64,000 bases of DNA from a virus. The first letter of the stretch is position 1. Each line of letters opens with the position of its first letter. The notes under the pieces were generated by a model. The model searched no databases. It saw nothing but the letters and a program-made list of their open reading frames with translations, and was not told the DNA's origin. Positions 8,212-17,733 of the stretch are shown here, one piece after another. The stretch lies in the IMG/VR virus record IMGVR_UViG_3300047476_000597, positions 1 through 64,000 of that record, one strand, 5' to 3'. Position numbers and translations under genes: made by a program.

Positions 8212-9095
8212 ATCATATACATTTCTGCTGCTTTTCTTTTTGGTTGTGTTTTCTCGTATTCTTCCTGTGCTTTTTTACACAGATAGTCTATAGTAGACTT
8301 TCCTTCTTTTATAGCTTGTTCTACACCATCGTCACCGTAATATCCCCATACTGACTCTATAACATCATCTTCACTGTCTATTACTCTCCATCCCCACACA
8401 TCACCTGTTAGATACTGGTCATATGTTTCGACCTCACCTTCTAGATAGTTGGTTGCTTGTTCTTTTGTCCAACCTTCTTTTTCCATTGTTTCTTTAGTCA
8501 TGTAGATATAACCTACCTGGCCGGAGTCCCAACTACAGCTGAAGGAACTAGTGAACATGGTTATTCCTGAATGGTCGTACAGATACAGTGGTAGAATAAT
8601 AGTACCTCTTTTTTCTATTCTATCATACAGCTCAGAATAAGAAAGATCATCATGCCTACAACCTTTGTCATACACTGTCTCTTCCATGAACCTAGCTACC
8701 AGATACAGAGAGTAGTCGTCTTCGTCAGCATAGTTTCTACCGTACTGATAGTTATCTATAAACTCATACAGCTCATCATATGGTATTGTTTCTATCTGTT
8801 TGTTTTTACTAGCTAGCCACTCATTTAGGTTACGTATTATTCCTTGTATATAGTTCTCTTCTTGTGCTGCTTCTCTTCCTATACCAGCTAGTTCGTATAG
8901 TAGGTCTATTGGCTCACTGTAGCTGTTACTAATAGGTTTACCTCTATTCATATCTCCTAGATTGTATCTACTACTCCAACAGCACATTACCCCTGCTGGA
9001 TCCCAATCAGTACGTGGATTCTGTGGGTCATTATCTGATACTATATCTATTCTGTATCCTCTATATTCTATTGATTCTTTTGTGTAGTTACTCAT
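8208..9095 (-). CDS. Conserved phage/plasmid protein of unknown function, 295 aa
   Basis: I recognise the pattern of a widespread but uncharacterised family in phages and plasmids: G-Y-R-I-D-I-x-x-D-x-D-P-x-N-P-R near the start, R-Y-N-L-G-D (about residue 45), and later L-Y-L-Y-D-H-S-G-I-T-M then W-D-S-G-Q-V-G-Y-I-Y-M-T. The C-terminal V-W-G-Y-Y-G-D-D-G-V is also typical. The regular D, H and S residues suggest an enzyme or binding protein, but no reaction can be named. Confidence 0.85.
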   Translation of the reverse strand: MSNYTKESIEYRGYRIDIVSDNDPQNPRTDWDPAGVMCCWSSRYNLGDMNRGKPISNSYSEPIDLLYELAGIGREAAQEENYIQGIIRNLNEWLASKNKQIETIPYDELYEFIDNYQYGRNYADEDDYSLYLVARFMEETVYDKGCRHDDLSYSELYDRIEKRGTIILPLYLYDHSGITMFTSSFSCSWDSGQVGYIYMTKETMEKEGWTKEQATNYLEGEVETYDQYLTGDVWGWRVIDSEDDVIESVWGYYGDDGVEQAIKEGKSTIDYLCKKAQEEYEKTQPKRKAAEMYMI

Positions 9096-9105
9096 TGCTT
9101 CTGTT

Positions 9106-9357
9106 TTAGTTTGTTGTTACTTCTTTTACTAATAAACCTACATCTCGTATGCTAAAAACAGCAAAAGATTCTATACCTATTATTGTCCATACTTTACCAT
9201 CTATCTCTACAGGCACATCTCTTGGAAAAACACTCCATACCGTATCTCTGTCTACAGCACCATCTTCATCTCCTATACCATTTTCTTTTAGATTAACAGT
9301 ATATACTCGTCCTATATTTTTTATTTCAAACTTGTCTCTGTGTATTATCTTTTGCAT
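9106..9357 (-). CDS. Hypothetical protein, 83 aa
   Basis: Beta-rich small protein (alternating hydrophobic residues, K-V-W-T-I-I-G-I-E-S) of unknown family. Nothing but its position in the operon points to a role. Confidence 0.75.
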   Translation of the reverse strand: MQKIIHRDKFEIKNIGRVYTVNLKENGIGDEDGAVDRDTVWSVFPRDVPVEIDGKVWTIIGIESFAVFSIRDVGLLVKEVTTN

Positions 9358-9359
9358 TA

Positions 9360-9593
9360 CTATGGTTTTATCTTATTCATTTCTTCTAGTATCTCTGTTA
9401 GAATACGAGCACCAGCTACTCCTACATAGTGGTCAGCCATTCTACGTACTAACTGCTGTAGATTGTGTACAGCATCTGCGTATATTACAGGAGTTTTTAT
9501 CAGTTCCTGTAGTTTAGCTTCTGCTTTTTCTGCTTTCTTTATCCATTCTTGTTCTTCTTCTCTATCTCTTATTGCACTTAGTGAACTTCCCAT
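9360..9593 (-). CDS. Hypothetical helical protein, 77 aa
   Basis: Charged helix at residues 8-35, then a helical segment ending A-R-I-L-T-E-I-L-E-E-M. It lies two bases from the next gene. No family recognised. Confidence 0.75.
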   Translation of the reverse strand: MGSSLSAIRDREEEQEWIKKAEKAEAKLQELIKTPVIYADAVHNLQQLVRRMADHYVGVAGARILTEILEEMNKIKP

Positions 9594-9597
9594 ATTG

Positions 9598-9933
9598 TTA
9601 TAGTTTTATATTTGATAACGACTTAACTAGTTTATTTATTTCTTTTCTTAGGTATTGTTCTATGGGCTCATAATGACCAGCTGTTATATCGTCTGTACAT
9701 ATTCCACTTTCATGTTGTATAGATGGGCCAGCCTCTATCCATTCTCTTTGATCATGTATACTAGTCCATATATATTCTCCTAAAAACATTACCACAGTGC
9801 GTTCTACGTTTGTCTGTATCTCTAGATATACCCATGGCTCCATTCCATATTTTTCACTATACAGCTGCTCTTGTAGCTGGTTATTAATATTTTCTACAGC
9901 TTGTATTAGTTCTATTGTTTCTTGTTTGTTCAT
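9598..9933 (-). CDS. Hypothetical protein, 111 aa
   Basis: Soluble protein with helical ends and a tryptophan-containing centre (I-W-T-S-I-H-D-Q-R-E-W-I). It is the first gene after the hairpin that follows the helicase gene. Function unknown. Confidence 0.75.
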   Translation of the reverse strand: MNKQETIELIQAVENINNQLQEQLYSEKYGMEPWVYLEIQTNVERTVVMFLGEYIWTSIHDQREWIEAGPSIQHESGICTDDITAGHYEPIEQYLRKEINKLVKSLSNIKL

Positions 9934-9947
9934 TGGTTCTGTTTTAT

Positions 9948-9977
9948 AACGGCAGTAACGTTATTGCTACTGCCGTT
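9948..9977 (-). repeat. Perfect 10-bp inverted repeat after the helicase gene
   Basis: AACGGCAGTA and its exact complement TACTGCCGTT enclose a 10-base loop in the 49-base gap between the helicase stop and the next start. No T-run follows on the minus strand, so a simple intrinsic terminator is unlikely. RNA processing, pausing or protein binding are alternatives. Confidence 0.7.
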
Positions 9978-9982
9978 GGTTA

Positions 9983-12900
9983 TTATGCTGCTACAGGTTC
10001 TTCTTTTGGTTTCTGTAGACTCTGCTTGATCTGTTCTGATAATCTCTTCACTTCATCTTTCAGCTGTTGTAGCTCTTCTTCTCTTTCAAACGGTTTATGT
10101 TCCAATCTGTTGAGGTGACTAATCTCTAGCTCCAGTTTCTCTTGCTCTTTCTGATATGTGTTATACAACAGTCCCTCACATTTATCAATAGCTAATAACA
10201 GATTACGTGCAGCTAGTTTACTATTATCCATTAATACTGAACCATGATTATGATGGTATTTTATAGTACCTTCTGGATGTTGGGCATACACCTTATTATG
10301 ACTCAACATATTAGTACCCTGAGCAGCTGCATACCTATAGTCGTCTGTTATACTACTGCCAGCTTCTACTCTTTCTATCCATACATCAAAACCGTATATC
10401 TCACCTATCTTTTGTCTATATGTCCCTACAGCTGGTCGCCAGTTCCTGAATAGATCTATTAAGACCTCACCCTGTATTTGGCTAACATCTTTCAGTTCTA
10501 CATCTTCTTTTTCCTCGTCTTCTTCTACCTTAGCTACCTTCATCTTCAGACTACGTAACAGTTTTTTTTCTTGTTTTTCTATCTGTATACGTAGTTCGGC
10601 ACCATTTCTCTGATTGATAAGATCTACTGCATCATAGAGTAACAGTTTGTTTATTCTACCACCAGTCTCCGGATCTCTCTCTAGTACACTCTGGTACAGC
10701 TCAACATCTCTCGTCAGTTCTTTCACCAGCTGATCTACTACTACCTTACGGTCTGTTTTAGCTGCTAACATGTGTTTATTGTTGTGTTGCTCTTTGTAAT
10801 GAACGTTGCGAAGGTTCTCCAACAGTGCTACCTTCTTATCAGCCTTAGCTTTTTCCAATAGACTATTATCACCACTCAACACTGCTATATACTCTGCAAA
10901 ATTCATACCCGATGACTCATCTATACTACCCTCATCTATACTACGAGTCTGTAGCTCATTGTTCTTCATCTGTGATATGAATGTCTGCTTGTTCTTTAAC
11001 AGAGTAAACTTGTACGTATCTAGAGAACGTTCTACTGCATACACAAACACATACACCTTGTTATCTTGGGCCTGTTTAGCTAACCAGTTACCTGGTCTAA
11101 CACCTCTACCGTTCCTCTGTGTTAGCTGTGAGGGTTTCCATGGTATATCAAGATGATGCATAGCTACTACTCTTTGTTGAACATTGAGACCGGTACCTGC
11201 TTTATCTGTACTACCTAACAACACTCTAACCTCACCACTGTTAACTTTTTTGAATAGCTCATGTTTTTTCTTATCTGTCTGGTAGTCGTGTATGAACACT
11301 ATCTCTTCTCTTTTCAGCCCAAACTCATCTACGAGTTTATCACGCATAGTATCATACACATTAAACTTCTTAACAGTAACAATCTCTATGCTATTAAAAG
11401 ATTCAACCTCTACCTTATCACTATTAGGAGTACCAACATCACAGAATATTATCTGAGTACCTTTTTGAGCCATGAATCGGTAATAGAACTCGGCAACCTT
11501 AGTAGCACAAACATGTAGCTTACTATCAGGGTGATCATCGTATCTGAACTGGTCTATGAGTCGCATATCGGTACTCATCTTTTTAGCACAGTTGGTAGCT
11601 ATCAACATCTTAGCACTCATCTCTGATTCTGACAGTGGTTCTCTGAATATCCATTCTCCATCACCTGTTTCAGCAAACTTTATTAGCCTGTGTATGTAGT
11701 CTTGTTGTGCTGGAGTAGGAGTTAGTGGTACCAGCTGCTCTACCATCTCTGGTTCATCTATACCGGCCATCTTCTTGGTTTTGTAATCAGCTATCTCATT
11801 GTAGAACAGAGCTAGCTCTGGTACCTTGATAAAATGCCTGAACCTATCTTTTGGTATTATCTGATTAGTAACAGAAAACTCGTAATCAGTAGTCTTCTTA
11901 GCATATACAGCTGCCCATGAGTCAAAATTGGTTATATTCTGTCTAGCTAGTGCTCTTGGTCTCAGATACTTGAACAACAGATACATCTCTGTCAAACTGT
12001 TACTAATAGGAGTACCTGATAAGAATGTAGCTTGTATATCAGCATCTCTTAGTTTTTGCAATTCTCGAATTGCGAACAACATATTCAGAGCTTTCTGGCT
12101 ACCTTCTTGATTACCTAGACCAGCTACTCTGTCGTGCCTCGTGGAATATGTAAGATTTTTATATGCGTGCGCCTCATCAACTAACAAATGGTCTATACCC
12201 ATCTCACGGAATGTAATGTCTTCATCCTTCACCTTACCTATCTTGTCCATAGCTGTTTTCAGCTTAACCGCTAGAGTTTTCTTTCTGTTCTCTAGTCCTT
12301 TAGACATCTTCTTACTAATAGCAAAACCACTGTTTCTAGCTTGGTTAAGATCTTTCTCTAGATCCTCTAGTTCTTCTGACAGTACCTCTTTCTGTATCTC
12401 TAACGACTGCTGTATCTTACCAAACTGGTCATGGGATAATATAATGCAGTCCCAGTCGTTATTCTTGATCTCATGGAATAATCTCTTTCTATTACTCGGT
12501 TCAAAATCCTTCTCATCAGGTGCCAATATTCTAGCACTAGGGTATGCTGTTCTGTATGTACTAGCTACTTCTGCTACATTAGCTTTCAGACAGAGTATAG
12601 CTGGTTTGTTTCTGAGACCTAATCTCTTCATCTCATAGGATGCTATTATGGCTAGTAACGTCTTACCTAGGCCCACCTCATGGTCTATTATACCACCTTG
12701 ATTCTGTATTAGTCGCCATATTGCATTCTTCTGAGTAGCATATAGAGTGATAGGAGTTTTATCTTTACCCAGCTTACTAAGATCTAGGCCAGGGAATGTC
12801 TGATGACTGCCATCGAACTGACGTAACACAAAACAGTTATAGAGACTGTTGTATCTTTCTGCTATCCGGTTCTTGTTAGTATCATCCATATTCCACAACC

Positions 12901-13768
12901 ACTCTTGCCATTTTTTACGCATACTATCTATCTTATCAGCTGCCAGCTGTATAGCATCATTATCTTTTAGAGTACTATCACCACTAGTATACGTATAGAT
13001 AGGAGTAGTATTCTCCATAGCATGTTTCATGAGCTCATGGCCATAGGTAGTTGTCCTACCTAGAGAACGTACTACATACTCAGAATAAGATACAGCGTTA
13101 CCCCAGTGACCAAAACGGAAATCTATCTGATATTCATCTACTGATGGAAAATACTCTAATATAACATCACTAGCATTAAAAAACCACGCCATAAACGCTT
13201 TATAGTATTCCATTGGCACCCATCGCTCACCTAGTTGTATATCTAGTAGTTCAAAAGGTACTGGTTCTGGTTGGTTTTCACGAATAGCAGTTAGTGACCT
13301 AGCTACCTGTTTATCTTCTGGTCTCTCATTGTGTACACGTATAGCTGTCTGTAGTTTCTCATATACGTTACCTGATAACCAGGCATCAGCTGTTACCCAT
13401 TTATTAGTAGAGGGATCTACAAAAACAAGATCTCCCAGCTCCAGTATTACATCTTCTTCTTCCTTTCCTGTTATTTCTGCTATCTGTCCTATACTCACTC
13501 TACCTATCTTACCAAGAACATATACAAGAGCTTCACTACATACTGTTGTAGTGAAGACATCTTCTATGTGTTTAGTACTCTTATATATAACATCAGCTGG
13601 CTCATATTCTGAGTGTATACGTTTTTCTAATGAGCTACATATTAATAATCCATGAGCATCTTTGTTAATTAGATTCCGGTTCCTGCTCTTATTGAGCATA
13701 CCAAAAGAGTTAACAAAATACTCATAAGCCTCTCGTAGTTTTTGTCTTGCTATTTCTGTTTTTGTCAT
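9983..13768 (-). CDS. Large SNF2/DarB-like superfamily 2 helicase, 1261 aa
   Basis: ATP-driven DNA translocase. Motif I is D-H-E-V-G-L-G-K-T (about residue 365), motif II D-E-A-H (about 530), motif III L-S-G-T-P-I-S-N-S (about 578), and motifs V/VI T-D-K-A-G-T-G-L-N-V followed by Q-R-N-G-R-G-V-R-P-G-N (about 850-890). The C-terminus is charged and helical. The V-G-L-G-K-T and R-G-R-x-x-R-P-G-N style matches the helicase half of phage P1 DarB-like proteins. The adenine methyltransferase at 14559-16565 would be the other half. The ATG at 13768 was chosen because it overlaps the upstream stop (TAATG). A role in protecting or remodelling phage DNA is inferred. Confidence 0.9.
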   Translation of the reverse strand: MTKTEIARQKLREAYEYFVNSFGMLNKSRNRNLINKDAHGLLICSSLEKRIHSEYEPADVIYKSTKHIEDVFTTTVCSEALVYVLGKIGRVSIGQIAEITGKEEEDVILELGDLVFVDPSTNKWVTADAWLSGNVYEKLQTAIRVHNERPEDKQVARSLTAIRENQPEPVPFELLDIQLGERWVPMEYYKAFMAWFFNASDVILEYFPSVDEYQIDFRFGHWGNAVSYSEYVVRSLGRTTTYGHELMKHAMENTTPIYTYTSGDSTLKDNDAIQLAADKIDSMRKKWQEWLWNMDDTNKNRIAERYNSLYNCFVLRQFDGSHQTFPGLDLSKLGKDKTPITLYATQKNAIWRLIQNQGGIIDHEVGLGKTLLAIIASYEMKRLGLRNKPAILCLKANVAEVASTYRTAYPSARILAPDEKDFEPSNRKRLFHEIKNNDWDCIILSHDQFGKIQQSLEIQKEVLSEELEDLEKDLNQARNSGFAISKKMSKGLENRKKTLAVKLKTAMDKIGKVKDEDITFREMGIDHLLVDEAHAYKNLTYSTRHDRVAGLGNQEGSQKALNMLFAIRELQKLRDADIQATFLSGTPISNSLTEMYLLFKYLRPRALARQNITNFDSWAAVYAKKTTDYEFSVTNQIIPKDRFRHFIKVPELALFYNEIADYKTKKMAGIDEPEMVEQLVPLTPTPAQQDYIHRLIKFAETGDGEWIFREPLSESEMSAKMLIATNCAKKMSTDMRLIDQFRYDDHPDSKLHVCATKVAEFYYRFMAQKGTQIIFCDVGTPNSDKVEVESFNSIEIVTVKKFNVYDTMRDKLVDEFGLKREEIVFIHDYQTDKKKHELFKKVNSGEVRVLLGSTDKAGTGLNVQQRVVAMHHLDIPWKPSQLTQRNGRGVRPGNWLAKQAQDNKVYVFVYAVERSLDTYKFTLLKNKQTFISQMKNNELQTRSIDEGSIDESSGMNFAEYIAVLSGDNSLLEKAKADKKVALLENLRNVHYKEQHNNKHMLAAKTDRKVVVDQLVKELTRDVELYQSVLERDPETGGRINKLLLYDAVDLINQRNGAELRIQIEKQEKKLLRSLKMKVAKVEEDEEKEDVELKDVSQIQGEVLIDLFRNWRPAVGTYRQKIGEIYGFDVWIERVEAGSSITDDYRYAAAQGTNMLSHNKVYAQHPEGTIKYHHNHGSVLMDNSKLAARNLLLAIDKCEGLLYNTYQKEQEKLELEISHLNRLEHKPFEREEELQQLKDEVKRLSEQIKQSLQKPKEEPVAA

Positions 13769-14055
13769 TATTTTGTTTTTATTGGTACGTATACTGTATC
13801 TACTCTTTGTTCCCACTGTTGTTGTATACCTCTTTCATATCCTCTTTGTTCTATGTTTTTTTCTCTAGCACCCCCCATTAACAAAAACAAGGACACAAAA
13901 AGAAGAGTAGGCATAGTACCTATTGAACTTAGTAACAGTGCATTTATTCTTTTTATATGTTCTCTTTTGGTGTCCCACAGTCTACCTAGTGAGATTAGGG
14001 TTATCATATTTCCTATTACACATAATAACCCCATTATTATCATTCTTACATCCAT
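13768..14055 (-). CDS. Small membrane protein, 95 aa, two TM segments
   Basis: Hydrophobic stretches at residues about 5-23 and 38-60 are separated by a basic loop (K-R-E-H-I-K-R), with a charged C-terminal tail of about 30 residues. Function unknown. It lies between the methylase and helicase genes, coupled to the helicase by a TAATG overlap. Confidence 0.75.
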   Translation of the reverse strand: MDVRMIIMGLLCVIGNMITLISLGRLWDTKREHIKRINALLLSSIGTMPTLLFVSLFLLMGGAREKNIEQRGYERGIQQQWEQRVDTVYVPIKTK

Positions 14056-14285
14056 TACTTTGCTTTTTTAATCATTGTTATAGCAGTCATGCTTTTCATA
14101 TTGAGAGTAGAATGTTCGTCCTTTTCACATACAGCTAACCCACCTTCATAAGACTCGTGTACTACTATTTCATCTATTGTTCTTTTGTACTCACAGTTTT
14201 CATACACATACAGCTCATCTCCTACTGAGAATATCTCACCGTCTGATAGCCGTTGAACGCTTAGTATTTTATAGTCTTTATTCAT
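14055..14285 (-). CDS. Hypothetical beta-rich protein, 76 aa
   Basis: The sequence L-S-D-G-E-I-F-S-V-G-D-E-L-Y-V is the pattern of a small beta-barrel or cupin-like fold seen in many phage hypotheticals. No enzyme motif. Coupled to the membrane-protein gene by TAATG. Confidence 0.75.
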   Translation of the reverse strand: MNKDYKILSVQRLSDGEIFSVGDELYVYENCEYKRTIDEIVVHESYEGGLAVCEKDEHSTLNMKSMTAITMIKKAK

Positions 14286-14295
14286 TTTTTTGCTT

Positions 14296-14562
14296 TTAGT
14301 CTATTAGTCTCCAATAAGATGCACCATGTTCATCACACAGCTGTCTGATCTCTGTAAGAATGTTCTGTATTATTGTGCCTCTATCTGTATCGTGGTCTGG
14401 TTCACATATCCATATACTGTACAGGTCTTCCTCTTGTCTACTAGTATCTGTGTATGTATCTAGACCACGTACACTGTTTGTTAGTCTCCACAGTACATCT
14501 TTGTCTATGCTACTCTTTAGTACTGATACTATCTTTACTATATCTTCATCTATTTGTATCAT
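14296..14562 (-). CDS. Hypothetical protein, 88 aa
   Basis: Helical acidic protein with a central D-H-D-T-D-R segment. It overlaps the methyltransferase stop by four bases. No family recognised. Confidence 0.75.
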   Translation of the reverse strand: MIQIDEDIVKIVSVLKSSIDKDVLWRLTNSVRGLDTYTDTSRQEEDLYSIWICEPDHDTDRGTIIQNILTEIRQLCDEHGASYWRLID

Positions 14563-16565
14563 TGTTCTTCTTTTTGTAGTTCATAATAATAATCTCTAAT
14601 ATTTGCATATGCCTCTAGTATCCGCTGTTCTCTACCTTCTTTAATATCTGTTACTAGTTCTGCAACTGTCGGCTTACCTTGATCGTCTGTAGCTGTTATT
14701 ATATACAGCTGTGTCTTTTCTTCAAACAGGTTCTGTTGATTACCAGTTGTTACAGATATTATGGTACCTATCTTATACTCTAGAGCAGGATTATTACACA
14801 ACAGCTGCAGGGATTCTCCTGTCAGGGTACTGGTGGTATTTTCTGTTATAACACTTTGATTGTCAGCTGGTTGTAGGATTTCCTTGTCGCATTTATCTAC
14901 TATATTTGCGACAGTTAAACCAGCTTGACTGAATGTTACCTCGTCTTCTACCCATCTACTACTAGTTATTAGCTTTTCTGGTATTCCCACTAGCTGTTGC
15001 ATTTGTTCTAATAGAGTATCTTCTTTCTCATCTGTATAAACAGAACCTTCTACAGGCATTTTGTATGAATGACCAGTGTCTGACTTGTCAAAACCTGTTT
15101 CTTTTAGTTTCTCACTCCACGAATCTCCTTTTGGATAATAGCTAGGATCACTCATAACATTCTCATCGTAGCAGTTACTGCAAAACAACTCACTACCAAA
15201 CATTCCTACTCCACAGCTAATACATGTGCCTGTAATATCTTCAGATTTTTCAGTACTAACAGCTGTCTCTTCTATCTTAGGGATTGTAGCTACTATGATG
15301 TGGGCTTTTATCCAAGGGTCTACTATGTCTTCAGTTGTATCCCATGGAGCTGGTTCGTCTATTATATCACTCTCACCAGAGGTATCTAACCATTTCTTAC
15401 TCAGACCATAGCGTTGATTAAAATCCCTACGCAATATATCAGCAAACGGCTCCTTTATCTCATCTATAGGACCATCCCACCATGTTTCTACAGCTGGTTT
15501 ACCATATTGATTTTTGCCTGGTTTTACTGATGTAGCTACTGTTATATTCTTATCTGGGTTATCTGTCTTGTGTATGCTATTTATATAGCTATTTATTGCT
15601 ACTTTTATTCCTTGTATATCTTGTACACTACTCTCACACAACAGCTGCTCTTCTTCTGACATATCTGCCTCTGTCTTATCGAATCTTCTACGTACTACAA
15701 GAAAATGGCTAGGTGCCTCAGTATTAGCAGACTCTTTCATCAGATTATCCGGCATCACTGTAAGAGAGATAAAATCGCAGTTACTGAATAAATACTTTCT
15801 AGCTGTTCTATTAGTAGGAGTATCTAGAAATGCATTAGTTACCAGATATGCTAACAGACCACCATGGTTGAGTTTACTAATACCTTTGGCAAAAAAATAG
15901 TTATGTACCTTGCCTGTGAGATTCTTGTCTGCTATTGTTGGATCAAACACTGGGAATGAACCATATGGTGGATTAGTAGCTACAAGATCATACTGACCAT
16001 CTTCACTCTTATCAGATTCTTCAAAACCTTTATTGTGCACTGTATAACGACTCTTAGCTGGTAGTGTACTCATGACACATTCTAACACCTTGCTAGTCAG
16101 CATATCCTTCTCATACATAGTAACCTTCTGTAGATTCTCTATATTCTGAATAGCTGACAGAGCAAAAACACCACCACCAGCTGCAGGGTCGTATACTGTT
16201 TTTATATCAGCATATTCTTGTACTATCTCCATGAATGTATCAACCACTACAGCTGGTGTGTAATATGCATCTAGTACTGCTGCTTTTATTGATGCTACTA
16301 CTTCTTTGTACGCTTTTTCACTCAGTTTATCCTGTAACAGATCATGCAGCTGTTGTATTACTGGTCGTAGTTGTTTATCTCCTTCTGCTACTGTTATCCA
16401 CTCTTGATCGTTGTATGGATTGTACAACAGTGCTTTTACAAACCCCCAACCTTTAAAAGATAACATAGTTTCTACTTCCTCTTCAGAAAGAGTCAAACCT
16501 TCGTGCCATTTAAAAACTGCTCTTATTGCTTCTATATTATTTTGTAGTGCTTGTTTCTGATTCAT
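14559..16565 (-). CDS. N6-adenine DNA methyltransferase, DarB-like half
   Basis: 668 aa. The N-terminus (N-N-I-E-A-I-R-A-V-F, then K-G-W-G) is the lead-in seen in large phage methylase/helicase proteins. The SAM-binding motif I is Y-D-P-A-A-G-G-G-V-F (about residue 120) and the catalytic motif IV is N-P-P-Y-G-S-F (about 190), which marks an N6-adenine enzyme. A zinc ribbon, C-x2-C and C-x2-C, follows near residues 450-466. No helicase motifs are present; those lie in the separate gene two positions downstream. It may modify phage DNA to escape host restriction. The first 29 bases overlap the homing endonuclease gene. Confidence 0.9.
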   Translation of the reverse strand: MNQKQALQNNIEAIRAVFKWHEGLTLSEEEVETMLSFKGWGFVKALLYNPYNDQEWITVAEGDKQLRPVIQQLHDLLQDKLSEKAYKEVVASIKAAVLDAYYTPAVVVDTFMEIVQEYADIKTVYDPAAGGGVFALSAIQNIENLQKVTMYEKDMLTSKVLECVMSTLPAKSRYTVHNKGFEESDKSEDGQYDLVATNPPYGSFPVFDPTIADKNLTGKVHNYFFAKGISKLNHGGLLAYLVTNAFLDTPTNRTARKYLFSNCDFISLTVMPDNLMKESANTEAPSHFLVVRRRFDKTEADMSEEEQLLCESSVQDIQGIKVAINSYINSIHKTDNPDKNITVATSVKPGKNQYGKPAVETWWDGPIDEIKEPFADILRRDFNQRYGLSKKWLDTSGESDIIDEPAPWDTTEDIVDPWIKAHIIVATIPKIEETAVSTEKSEDITGTCISCGVGMFGSELFCSNCYDENVMSDPSYYPKGDSWSEKLKETGFDKSDTGHSYKMPVEGSVYTDEKEDTLLEQMQQLVGIPEKLITSSRWVEDEVTFSQAGLTVANIVDKCDKEILQPADNQSVITENTTSTLTGESLQLLCNNPALEYKIGTIISVTTGNQQNLFEEKTQLYIITATDDQGKPTVAELVTDIKEGREQRILEAYANIRDYYYELQKEEQ

Positions 16566-17280
16566 TTTTTTTATTTTTACGTAGTTCTCTTCTTCTTTTA
16601 TTTTTACAATTTTTACAATAACTTTCCAATCCGTTTCTTTTTTTGTTTCTCTTATTTTCTAAAAAAGACTCTGGTAAAAGATATTCTTTACATATACTGC
16701 ATTTATATTTTCCATTGTTCTTTTCTTTTTTCTGTATTATTTTATTATAGATTACTTGATCTTCTTTTGTTAATATATTATGACATGCAAACTCACCATG
16801 ACATTTAGTAGCTAGTTCGTTATACCACATAGCTGCCTCTACTTCTGTGTTAAAATTTCTAGTATAACTTTTATGTTTACCTATACATTTCGTTATCCAT
16901 GTCCACTTTTTCTTTAGTAGTCGGTATTGTACCCCTGTATATTTAGAAGATGTAAGTATCCCCTTTCTTGTTTTTATTTTTAGTTTATTTCCAGCATTTT
17001 GTCTTACAGTAGCTTCTCTTAGATTTGATCTTTGATTATTTAAACCATTATGATCTATATGATCTATATGAATAAAAGAATCAGCAGGTTTCATAATTGC
17101 TCTATGCATTGATATTTTAGGTCCTCTTCCTTTTTCGAGTCTTCCCATTACATACAATGTATTACTATTAGCACATTTGCAAACATGCCAGTTTAATTTG
17201 TTTAACCAGTCATAGTCTTCATCTGATACTTGAGCATAAAGACCGTTTCCGTTTTTTCCATTTAATTTTATCAACTTCAT
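16537..17280 (-). CDS. HNH-AP2 homing endonuclease, free-standing
   Basis: 247 aa. An HNH core, H-I-D-H-I-D-H-N-G-L-N-N-Q-R-S-N-L-R (about residues 72-90), is followed by an AP2-type DNA-binding domain beginning S-S-K-Y-T-G-V (about 112-165), then a zinc-finger-like C-x2-C / C-x2-C block and a very basic tail. This layout is typical of phage homing endonucleases that copy themselves into related genomes. It has its own promoter and a structured leader, and its 3' end overlaps the methyltransferase start, as expected of a late insertion. Confidence 0.9.
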   Translation of the reverse strand: MKLIKLNGKNGNGLYAQVSDEDYDWLNKLNWHVCKCANSNTLYVMGRLEKGRGPKISMHRAIMKPADSFIHIDHIDHNGLNNQRSNLREATVRQNAGNKLKIKTRKGILTSSKYTGVQYRLLKKKWTWITKCIGKHKSYTRNFNTEVEAAMWYNELATKCHGEFACHNILTKEDQVIYNKIIQKKEKNNGKYKCSICKEYLLPESFLENKRNKKRNGLESYCKNCKNKRRRELRKNKKNESETSTTK

Positions 17281-17291
17281 AAAAATAGTTT

Positions 17292-17362
17292 TGCCGGTTT
17301 AGGTACAGCTATCTAGTCCATAGCAATACCCTTACCGGCAGTTTCTTTGTACCTAGGACTAG
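17292..17362 (-). other. Leader RNA with three mutually crossing helices
   Basis: Between the promoter and the HNH start codon three complementary pairs occur: TGCCGGT/ACCGGCA (17292-17298 with 17334-17340), TAGGTACA/TGTACCTA (17300-17307 with 17348-17355) and CTAGTCC/GGACTAG (17313-17319 with 17356-17362). The order is A-B-C-A'-B'-C', so no two can nest. They must form a pseudoknot or compete as alternative folds. A role in translation or transcription control of the endonuclease is inferred. Confidence 0.65.
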
Positions 17363-17379
17363 TAGGTATTTTATCCCTA

Positions 17380-17387
17380 CAAAGGTA
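17380..17387 (-). promoter_or_regulatory. Bacteroidota-type promoter -7 element, TACCTTTG
   Basis: TACCTTTG on the minus strand matches TAnnTTTG and lies about 100 bases upstream of the HNH endonuclease start, just before the structured leader. No clear -33 element was found. Confidence 0.55.
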
Positions 17388-17394
17388 CTATTCT

Positions 17395-17733
17395 TTATTT
17401 ATTTTTCAACATTTCCAATGACATTATTTTAGCTATTTTACCCCACATTCTGTAATTTCTGAATGTTGTTTTTATCCAGTACACACCATCTTCTTTCATC
17501 AGGTCTCTACTGTCCCATATCCAGTTATTTACATGGTCAAATAGCCATGGACTATCATCGAGATTCTCCCATTCCATTTCTATTATCTTTCTATCTGATC
17601 CCCCATACCCACTCTTTGCTACTAGTATTTGGCCTTTGTAGGTTACATTCTTTTTGGGTGCCAGATGTCCCCATGTATCTTGATATACTGCTTCCTGATA
17701 CTCTTTTATTGGTTCCAGATGATTTAGTCCCAT
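17395..17733 (-). CDS. Hypothetical protein, 112 aa
   Basis: Aromatic-rich soluble protein (W-G-H-L, W-L-F-D-H-V-N-N-W-I-W, Y-W-I-K-T) of unknown family. The ATG at 17733 has the usual AAAAACAATAA leader; a TTG at 17754 is less likely. The start overlaps the end of the small methylase-like gene by 10 bases. Confidence 0.75.
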   Translation of the reverse strand: MGLNHLEPIKEYQEAVYQDTWGHLAPKKNVTYKGQILVAKSGYGGSDRKIIEMEWENLDDSPWLFDHVNNWIWDSRDLMKEDGVYWIKTTFRNYRMWGKIAKIMSLEMLKNK

